From: CAYXPR01 sp964467255
Lineage (GTDB): Bacteria > Pseudomonadota > Alphaproteobacteria > Rickettsiales > RGZB01
Reading direction: 5' to 3'
Assembly: GCA_964467255.1 (NCBI GenBank)
Contig: CAYXPR010000004.1
Span: forward strand, 62,001-126,000
DNA length: 64,000 nt
Shown here: positions 58,268 to 64,000 of the stretch, in pieces
Layout: each line of letters starts with the position of its first letter
Position numbering within the stretch: the first letter of the stretch is position 1
Notes under the pieces: generated by a model
Databases searched by the model: none
Told to the model about the DNA's origin: nothing
Seen by the model: the letters and a program-made list of their open reading frames with translations, nothing else
Program-made: the position numbers and the translations under genes

Positions 58268-60127
58268 TCATCCACCCAAATCAGTTTTTATTTTACCGCC
58301 CCACGCCAGGCGTAGTGCATTGGTGATGGCAAGAATGTCGATGCCTTCTTGCAGTAGTGCGCCCATGACCGGAGTGATGACGCCACCCGCTGCAAAGCCC
58401 ATCGCAATAACACTTAAAACCATGCCGCCAATGGCGCTTTGCAGCACAATGCGACGCATGGCGGCACTGATGTGGATGAGCTCATCCACTTTCACTAGCG
58501 ATGACTCCATGATAACAGCACCGCCCGCTTCAGCTGTGACGCTGCTGTGCTGACCAAAGGCAATGCCCACTGTGGCAGAAGCAAGTGCAGGGGCATCGTT
58601 AATACCATCGCCCATGAAAAGTGTGGGGGCGAGGGCTGCCTCTGCCCGCACGATGGCCACTTTCTGCTCAGGGCTTTGCGAAGCAAGAGTTTCTGTGATG
58701 CCAAGCAAGCCAGCGAGGTAGCTGACTTCGGATTCACGGTCGCCGGAAACGAGCATTACCTTATTAAACTGATGCGACGGAGAAAGATGGCGGATGAATG
58801 ACTTGCCTTCCACACGCGGTGCGTCGCGAAAACGGAACGTGGCGGCGTAATGACCATCCATGAGGATAACACACTCAAGGCCTGCCGAGGTCGGTGGAAG
58901 CAGCGCGGCAATATCTGGCGCCGTTTGCAAAAGTTTTTTGCGGTGTGTGACGCGAATTTCATGCGCGGCGACAGTGCCAACCAAACCTTGCCCAGGCTTT
59001 TCAGACACGCTGAGTGCATCGATAAGCGTTAGATTTTCTTTTGCTGCCGCTTGTAAAATGGCGCTGGCAAGCGGATGTTTGGAATAGCGCTCAAGGCTGG
59101 CGGCATATTGCAAGACAGTGTTTTTCTCGACGCCTTTGGCGGAGAGGATTTCAGTTAGCTCAGGCTTGCCGTAAGTGAGTGTGCCGGTTTTATCAAAAAT
59201 GGCGGTACGGCAAGTGGGCAGGCGCTCCAGCACGGTGGGGTCTTTGATGATGATGCCGCGCCGTGCCGCCATGGAAATGGCGCTGATGAGTGTGATGGGT
59301 ATTGCAATGAGCAACGGGCAGGGCGTAGCCACTACCAGCACGGCTAAGAAGCGTGTGGCATCGCCGGTAAGGTACCATGCTGCCACCGCAACAACCAGCG
59401 CAAGAGGGGCAAAGAAAGCACCAATCTGATCGCCCAAACGCCGCATGGAGGGGCGTTTCTGTTCCGCTTCTTGCATGACCTCCATGATTTGTGCATAGCG
59501 TGAATCAGCGGGAATTTTTTCGGCACGGATGACTAGGACAGCTTCGCCATTGATGGCGCCGGAAAGAACTGCTGCGCCCGGCGCTTTAGAGACGTGGTAG
59601 GGCTCGCCCGTGAGGTACGATTCATCCATCGTGCCATTCCCTTCGATGACAACTCCATCTACCGGTGCGGCCTCATGCGGGTAAATTACGATTTCATCAC
59701 CGATGGCGATATCGGCAAGCGGCACATCTTCAATCTGACTACCTTTTCTGCGGTGCGCAGTGGCGGGCATACGGTTTGCGAGCGCTAGCAGCACCGAGGA
59801 TGCCTTGCGCATGGCGTAGGCCTCGAGCGCCTGCCCGCTAGCCAGCATGAGAACAATAAGTATGGCCGCCAGATATTCGCCCAGCCAGATACCAGTAAAC
59901 AGGGCGAGTGCCGCGAGTAAGTCTGCCCCGAGATCTTTTTTTAACAGTTTTTTGAGAATGCCCCACACGAGTGAAGGCGTGCCCGCGGCGAGAACAGTCC
60001 ACAGTGGCCAATGCGCATAATGGGCGGGTAATAAAAAATGCAGCGCGATGGCAACAACACATGCTATTGCGAGTGCGAGATTAAGGCGCGAAGTAGTGGG
60101 CAAATGTGAGGAAGGTTTTTTGTGCAT
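58268..60127 (-). CDS. P1B-type heavy-metal ATPase with TPCP motif
   Basis: Metal-exporting P-type ATPase of 619 residues without any N-terminal metal-binding domain. It has the actuator motif TGEP, the transmembrane metal motif Thr268-Pro-Cys-Pro271 (VATPCPLLIAIP), the phosphorylation site DKTGTLT (Asp312) and the hinge GDGINDAPAL. A QEGIDILAITNAL segment lies in the last membrane helices. The TPCP motif instead of CPC or SPC points to the P1B-5 subgroup, some of whose members move nickel or iron, rather than copper or zinc. The Fur-like site seen before the FTR1 genes is not repeated here. It is not next to any obvious regulator except the distant MerR gene beyond tRNA-Pro. Confidence 0.88.
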   Translation of the reverse strand: MHKKPSSHLPTTSRLNLALAIACVVAIALHFLLPAHYAHWPLWTVLAAGTPSLVWGILKKLLKKDLGADLLAALALFTGIWLGEYLAAILIVLMLASGQALEAYAMRKASSVLLALANRMPATAHRRKGSQIEDVPLADIAIGDEIVIYPHEAAPVDGVVIEGNGTMDESYLTGEPYHVSKAPGAAVLSGAINGEAVLVIRAEKIPADSRYAQIMEVMQEAEQKRPSMRRLGDQIGAFFAPLALVVAVAAWYLTGDATRFLAVLVVATPCPLLIAIPITLISAISMAARRGIIIKDPTVLERLPTCRTAIFDKTGTLTYGKPELTEILSAKGVEKNTVLQYAASLERYSKHPLASAILQAAAKENLTLIDALSVSEKPGQGLVGTVAAHEIRVTHRKKLLQTAPDIAALLPPTSAGLECVILMDGHYAATFRFRDAPRVEGKSFIRHLSPSHQFNKVMLVSGDRESEVSYLAGLLGITETLASQSPEQKVAIVRAEAALAPTLFMGDGINDAPALASATVGIAFGQHSSVTAEAGGAVIMESSLVKVDELIHISAAMRRIVLQSAIGGMVLSVIAMGFAAGGVITPVMGALLQEGIDILAITNALRLAWGGKIKTDLGG

Positions 60128-60202
60128 GCGTTACCATAAGCCTGTAACACGGGCCTGACAACAAAAGGCCATAAATAAAAATGGCGGACAAGAAAGTTTT
60201 AA

Positions 60203-60279
60203 TGGTCGGAACGACAGGATTTGAACCTGCGACCCCTAGTCCCCCAGACTAGTGCGCTACCGGGCTGCGCTACGCTCCG
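60203..60279 (-). tRNA. tRNA-Pro (anticodon GGG)
   Basis: On the minus strand the sequence folds as a 77-base tRNA. The acceptor stem CGGAGCG (60273-60279) pairs with CGTTCCG (one G-T pair). The anticodon stem CTAGT/ACTAG holds the loop CTGGGGG with anticodon GGG. GGTTCAAATCC forms the T arm, and CCA is encoded (60203-60205). It reads CCC and CCU proline codons. A -35-like TTGACT stands upstream on the minus strand without a clear -10. Confidence 0.94.
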
Positions 60280-60373
60280 ACACAATAAAAACCGTGCCAG
60301 CCAGTTAAAGCCTTAACACCGTGAAGTCAAGAGATTATCAGGGAAAGAAGTGCGTGAGCCTTAGGCGCGGGCA

Positions 60374-60787
60374 CTATGCGCGGGATTGCAAAAGCAGGTC
60401 GCGCAGCTCGCACAATTCATTGAAGGCGGCTTTTAGTTTTTCAACATCGTCTGCCGCAAGGTTTTTACCTGCTATTTCCGGTGCGCCTGCCACGAACAAA
60501 TCAGACTGGTCTTCTTCGGTGCCGATGAGGTCGGTGCCACGGTCACCCAAAAATTTCTGCGCACCTTTAATGGTGAAACCTTTTTCATGCAGCAGTGTTT
60601 TGATTTCTTTTAAGGCATCCACATCCTGCGGGCGATAGTAACGGTGACCGCCGCGGCGCTTATGTGGTTTGATATTGGAAAACTTGCTCTCCCAGAAACG
60701 CAGCACATGCTGCGGCAGGCTGAGTTCAGCCGCCACTTCGCCTATCGTGCGGAAGGCGGTAGGAGATTTGCGTGCATCCTGCGTCAT
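60374..60787 (-). CDS. MerR-family transcriptional regulator
   Basis: 137 residues with an N-terminal MerR winged helix-turn-helix (FRTIGEVAAELSLPQHVLRFWESKF) followed by RGGHRYYRPQDVDALKEIKTLL and a short effector tail lacking metal-binding cysteines. In alphaproteobacteria this gene type sits directly behind ihfA, as here, with 10 bases between them. Its target is unknown; it is not a mercury regulator. The ATG at 60787 is the only reasonable start. Confidence 0.92.
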   Translation of the reverse strand: MTQDARKSPTAFRTIGEVAAELSLPQHVLRFWESKFSNIKPHKRRGGHRYYRPQDVDALKEIKTLLHEKGFTIKGAQKFLGDRGTDLIGTEEDQSDLFVAGAPEIAGKNLAADDVEKLKAAFNELCELRDLLLQSRA

Positions 60788-60797
60788 GATTTATGCG

Positions 60798-61124
60798 TTA
60801 GGATTGGGTGCCACCGGCGCCGGGCTCATCGGGCCCGTTGATGGTTTTGGTCATGATGTTCGACGAATGGAAAGTGACCACGCGGCGTGCGGTGATCGGA
60901 ACTTCCACTTTGGTTTTTGGGTTACGGCCCACGCGCTGTTTTTTCTGGCGCACTTTGAAGCTGCCGAACGAAGAGAGCTTTACGGATTCGCCTTTTTCGA
61001 GCGCTTTGGAAAGTTCTTCCAATACGGAATCGACGAGGTCAGCGCACTCAGAGTGGGAGAACCCCACTTCACGATACACTGCTTCCGTCAGATCAAGACG
61101 AGTGATGGTTTTTCCGCTATCCAT
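60798..61124 (-). CDS. ihfA: Integration host factor alpha subunit
   Basis: Sequence-specific DNA-bending protein of the HU/IHF family, 108 residues; works as a heterodimer with IhfB in recombination, replication and transcription. The core includes TRLDLTEAVYREVGFS, VKLSSFGSFKVRQKKQRVGRNPKT (the beta-arm with the intercalating Pro nearby) and VTFHSSNIM. The C-terminus has a short acidic/Gly extension. The ribosome site GGAGGG is three bases before ATG 61124. It lies in the run rpmF-plsX-fabH-ihfA-merR. Confidence 0.95.
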   Translation of the reverse strand: MDSGKTITRLDLTEAVYREVGFSHSECADLVDSVLEELSKALEKGESVKLSSFGSFKVRQKKQRVGRNPKTKVEVPITARRVVTFHSSNIMTKTINGPDEPGAGGTQS

Positions 61125-61226
61125 AAACCCTCCGTTGTTTATCGTAAAAGGGTACGCCTGCCTCGATGCGGTGTCAACGAAAAAAACTTATATCACGCTG
61201 ATTTTAAAGAGTTTTGAGCCTTTTTT

Positions 61227-62189
61227 TTACCAGCGGATGAGGGCCGAGCCCCACGCCAAACCGCCGCCAATAGCCTCAAGGCAAAGCAACTGATTTTTCT
61301 TAATTTTCCCTTGTTTTACAGCCGCATGGAGGGCAAGGGGGATAGAGGCTGCCGAGGTGTTGGCATGGTCTGCCACAGTGGTAATCACCTTTTCCATAGG
61401 CAAATTCAAACGCCTAGCCACCGCATCGATAATTCTGAGGTTGGCTTGGTGGGGCACCATCCAATCCAGCGCTTCGGGGGCAAGATTATTCGCTTTGAGG
61501 GCCTCTAGTGTGGCATCGGCCAGCTTTTGAGTGGCATGGCGGAAGACTTCTTTGCCCTGCATGCGAATCGCGCCGCTTTTATTCCCGCTGCTGCCCGCAC
61601 CACCATCGACAAACAAAATATCGCGCGTGCTGCCATCGGAATATAAATGCGTGGAAAGCACGCCGCGTTCACCGCCATTTTCTGCTTTCAGTACTAGTGC
61701 CCCCGCACCATCACCAAACAATACACACGTGGTGCGGTCATTCCAATCCACGAGGCGCGTGATGGCTTCAGCACCAATCACCAGCGCGCAGCGGCTTTGC
61801 CCGACGCGGATAAAATTATCGGCCACTGCGAGCGCATAAATAAATCCTGCGCACACAGCTTGCACGTCGAACGCGGCACCTTTTTTCATGCCGAGCAAGT
61901 GTTGTACACGTGTGGCAGAAGAAGGGAAGGTGTTGTCGGGCGTGGTGGTGGCGAGCACGATTAAGTCGACTTCGTCGGCGGTGATGCCAGCATTGGCAAG
62001 CGCATCTGCCGCCGCTTTTGCCGCCATGTCAGATGTCATCTCGCCTTCAGCGGCCACATGGCGCTGACGTATACCGGTGCGCTCGGTAATCCACTCATCG
62101 TTCGTGTCGATAATTTTTTCAAGGTCTGCGTTGGTGAGAATTTTCTCAGGCAGATAAGCACCACAACCGATGATGACAGAGCGTTGCAT
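61227..62189 (-). CDS. fabH: 3-oxoacyl-ACP synthase III
   Basis: Starts fatty-acid synthesis by condensing acetyl-CoA with malonyl-ACP. The 320-residue protein has the catalytic triad Cys113 (DVQAVCAGF), His247 (WMVPHQANLR) and Asn277 (HANTSAAS). Length and motifs match FabH. The start lies seven bases after plsX ends, in the usual plsX-fabH order, and no separate ribosome site stands out, so coupling to plsX is likely. Downstream 61125-61226 holds no gene. Confidence 0.96.
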   Translation of the reverse strand: MQRSVIIGCGAYLPEKILTNADLEKIIDTNDEWITERTGIRQRHVAAEGEMTSDMAAKAAADALANAGITADEVDLIVLATTTPDNTFPSSATRVQHLLGMKKGAAFDVQAVCAGFIYALAVADNFIRVGQSRCALVIGAEAITRLVDWNDRTTCVLFGDGAGALVLKAENGGERGVLSTHLYSDGSTRDILFVDGGAGSSGNKSGAIRMQGKEVFRHATQKLADATLEALKANNLAPEALDWMVPHQANLRIIDAVARRLNLPMEKVITTVADHANTSAASIPLALHAAVKQGKIKKNQLLCLEAIGGGLAWGSALIRW

Positions 62190-62196
62190 GGCGGGC

Positions 62197-63243
62197 TTAC
62201 GCTTTCTCCAGCAGCAAGTGCGAGTGTGTGGTGTTCATGTCTTCAATAATTTGCTGATTCACATTGTGTGAAATCATATTGGCGGCCACGCCAACGGCAT
62301 TGGCAAAGCCAACACCATCCGTGCCGCCATGGCTTTTCACCACCACGCCGTTCAAGCCAAGGAACATGGCGCCGTTATGGTGGCGCGGGTCCAGATGCGC
62401 GAACATGGTTTTAAGCGCAGGGCGTGCCAGCAGGTAACCTAGTTTTGCAAGCAGCGAGCTGCCGAAGGCTTGCTTTAAATAATGCACGCAAGTTTTGGCT
62501 GTGCCCTCTGCAGTTTTGAGCGCGATGTTGCCGGAAAAACCATCTGTTACCACCACATCGACGAGGCCTTCAGAGATGCTGTCGCCTTCAATATAACCAT
62601 AAAAATAGGGCGCAAGGCTGGATTCGCGCAGGTTGGCGGATGCGGCCTTGATTTCGTCGCGACCTTTCATTTCTTCCGAGCCAATGTTCAGCAGGCCAAT
62701 GCGTGGGTTTTGTAAGCCCAGCACGGCGCGGGTAAAGGCATCGCCCATTACCGCGAATTCAAACAGATTTTCGGCATCGCACTCCACGTTTGCGCCGAGG
62801 TCGAGAATCACGCATTCGCCATTTTTGGTGGGGAAGAGTGACGCAATCGCAGGGCGGTCAATGCCCTCCAGCGTGCGCAGCAGAAATTTGGCAATCGCCA
62901 TCAGCGCGCCAGTGTTGCCAGCAGACACGGCACCATCAGCCTTGCCATCCATCACCGCGTGAATGGCCATGCCCATCGAGGAGGTTTTATTTTTACGCAG
63001 CGCAACAGAAGGTTTTTCGTCGCTTTGAATTACGACATCCGCATGCACCACCGTGCTGACAGCACGGAGTTTTGGAAATTGCTGCAGTATTTTTTCGAGC
63101 TGTGGCGCATCGCCATAAAGCAGAAATTTAATGCCAGGGTGGCGTAGTAACGCCTTATCCGCGCCTTCCAGCACGGAAAGCGGCGCATTATCTCCCCCCA
63201 TCGCATCCAGTGCGAGTGTCATGTCTTTGCGGGGAGTGGCCAT
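62197..63243 (-). CDS. plsX: Phosphate acyltransferase PlsX
   Basis: Converts acyl-ACP and phosphate to acyl-phosphate, the acyl donor for PlsY in phospholipid synthesis. The 348-residue protein begins with LALDAMGGDNAP and contains SAGNTGALMAIA, LDLGANVECDAENL and VTDGFSGNIALKTAEG, all family hallmarks. It is a peripheral membrane enzyme. It follows rpmF by 20 bases and precedes fabH by seven. Confidence 0.96.
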   Translation of the reverse strand: MATPRKDMTLALDAMGGDNAPLSVLEGADKALLRHPGIKFLLYGDAPQLEKILQQFPKLRAVSTVVHADVVIQSDEKPSVALRKNKTSSMGMAIHAVMDGKADGAVSAGNTGALMAIAKFLLRTLEGIDRPAIASLFPTKNGECVILDLGANVECDAENLFEFAVMGDAFTRAVLGLQNPRIGLLNIGSEEMKGRDEIKAASANLRESSLAPYFYGYIEGDSISEGLVDVVVTDGFSGNIALKTAEGTAKTCVHYLKQAFGSSLLAKLGYLLARPALKTMFAHLDPRHHNGAMFLGLNGVVVKSHGGTDGVGFANAVGVAANMISHNVNQQIIEDMNTTHSHLLLEKA

Positions 63244-63263
63244 GATCTACTAGGCCAAAAAAA

Positions 63264-63473
63264 CTAATTCGCTTTGCCGGCAGCCTGATCGCTCTCTGCG
63301 TCTGGCTCCACAACAACACGGCGGCCATCATAGTAGCCATCCTTCGTGAGGTGGTGCGGCAGCTTCAGTTCGCCCGTTGTGCGATCTTCCACCAGATTAA
63401 TGCGGCCCAGCGCATGGTGAGAACGACGCATGTTGCGGCGCGATTTCGATGTTTTCTTCTTAGGAACAGCCAT
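63264..63473 (-). CDS. rpmF: 50S ribosomal protein L32
   Basis: A 69-residue ribosomal protein beginning MAVPKKKTSKSRRNMRRSHH, the typical L32 N-terminus, with SHHALGRINLVEDRTTGELKLPHH. It is the long alphaproteobacterial form without the four zinc-binding cysteines. The AAGGATAAG ribosome site lies upstream of ATG 63473. It is the first gene of the rpmF-plsX-fabH operon and divergent from bamE. Confidence 0.96.
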   Translation of the reverse strand: MAVPKKKTSKSRRNMRRSHHALGRINLVEDRTTGELKLPHHLTKDGYYDGRRVVVEPDAESDQAAGKAN

Positions 63474-63636
63474 TGCAACTTATCCTTCTGCTATATATTA
63501 TTCTGTGCTGTGCTTTAATGCGACCGCGTGAGCGGCGCACATGTTTCAAGGCGGCTGGTTATAATATAGTTCTACTGATAAATCCAGCATTTAGTAGTGC
63601 CCTAATGGGCTAGGATAAAAAAACAGAGTATAATTC

Positions 63637-64000
63637 ATGGTTATCAAACGGTTAGTATATTTTTTCTGCGCACTGGTTTTGCCGGTTTTAGCGGTTACAG
63701 GCTGCATTAAAACCACAGAAGAGCGCGGTTATGTGAATAAGTTCACCAAGTGGGCTGATGTGCAAAAGGGCGTGAGCACTCGCGAAGACGTGACCCGCCT
63801 GATGGGTTCTCCTTCAACCCAATCTACCTACGGGAAAGAAACCTGGTACTATATTTCGACCACGGCAGAGAGTGTGGCCTTTGCTTCCCCCACGCTGGTG
63901 GACCAGAACGTATTATATGTGACGTTTTCAGATGCGGGCGTGGTGGAAACCACGGGCAAATACTCTATCAATGATGCCCGTGATATTGCCTTTGCCAAAG
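63637..64000 (+). CDS. bamE: Outer-membrane assembly lipoprotein BamE (3' end cut off)
   Basis: The frame is open from ATG 63637 to the window end (121 codons seen). The protein starts with a signal peptide and the lipobox VTGC (Cys23), then ADVQKGVSTREDVTRLMGSPS and KETWYYIS, which are BamE/SmpA hallmarks. BamE stabilises BamD in the Bam complex, so with bamB at 28 kb and the M48 protease at 20 kb three outer-membrane-assembly factors lie in this window. The ribosome site is weak. The 163 bases between rpmF and this gene are AT-rich and contain a TATAAT (63560-63565) but no matching -35. Confidence 0.88.
   Translation, partial: MVIKRLVYFFCALVLPVLAVTGCIKTTEERGYVNKFTKWADVQKGVSTREDVTRLMGSPSTQSTYGKETWYYISTTAESVAFASPTLVDQNVLYVTFSDAGVVETTGKYSINDARDIAFAK

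Noticed and set aside
60281..60330. Sigma-70 promoter for tRNA-Pro
   Set aside because: A TTGACT -35 exists on the minus strand, but the matching -10 at the proper distance (TAACTG) is too poor to list.
63560..63565. TATAAT as bamE promoter -10
   Set aside because: No -35 element stands at 16-18 bases upstream, so I mention it only in the gene entry.

Overview
The window is a dense, moderately GC-rich bacterial chromosome segment with about 56 protein genes, two tRNA genes and no rRNA, insertion sequence, integrase or CRISPR array. It looks alphaproteobacterial. CckA is present, as are the order yfgM-like/bamB/der, the order rpmF-plsX-fabH-ihfA-merR, a chorismate-mutase/PheA-like gene directly upstream of hisC, and a COQ4-like protein. 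FlhB implies a flagellum. Three proteins carry RTX calcium-binding repeats, which fits a secretory, possibly predatory or biofilm lifestyle such as that of Micavibrio-like lineages. The exact lineage is an inference.

Layout. 1-10 kb: the end of uvrB, an unknown gene, the cckA hybrid kinase, flhB, an orphan ParA ATPase, tsaC, hisC and a CM/PheA-like gene. 10-16 kb: tRNA-Leu(CAG), an AT-richer GT-C glycosyltransferase, a serralysin-type RTX metalloprotease, a dicarboxylate symporter and a COQ4-like gene. 16-23 kb: an OmpA-like lipoprotein/folE/trkH operon on the minus strand, then nadC, an M48-TPR protease and a DsbA-like thiol oxidoreductase on the plus strand. 22.5-30 kb: a minus-strand run of ispE, a TPR protein, der, an unknown hydrophilic protein, bamB and a YfgM-like gene. 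30-38 kb: aceB, two large unknown proteins, a DUF255 (YyaL) protein fused to a DsbD-alpha-like domain, and a RutE-like nitroreductase. 38-41 kb: two tandem RTX proteins of about 340 residues and a CinA-type protein. 41-53 kb: map, radC, a 938-residue multidomain protein with LOG and apparent RdgB/ITPase-like domains, fused SpmA-SpmB, a thioredoxin-like ferredoxin, a HIT protein, a cupredoxin/FTR1 iron uptake pair, typA/bipA, chrA and an RlmD-type methyltransferase. 53-64 kb: an unknown 491-residue protein, pirin and a divergent LysR regulator, small membrane or secreted proteins, a P1B-type ATPase with TPCP motif, tRNA-Pro(GGG), merR, ihfA, fabH, plsX, rpmF, and the start of bamE running off the end.

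Functional themes are envelope assembly (BamB, BamE, YfgM-like, an M48 protease, OmpA-like lipoprotein), thiol redox chemistry in the envelope (DsbA-like, DUF255-DsbD fusion), metal transport (FTR1, P1B ATPase, TrkH, ChrA) and lipid synthesis (PlsX, FabH). Genes are packed so tightly that seven convergent pairs overlap at their stop codons, four of them by exactly four bases (TTAA or TTAG). The observations most worth a second look are the 938-residue ITPase-like/LOG fusion, an ispE that appears to start with AUA, the COQ4-type metal motif in a small orphan protein, the DUF255-DsbD-alpha fusion, and a PheA-like protein with a degenerate catalytic lobe.
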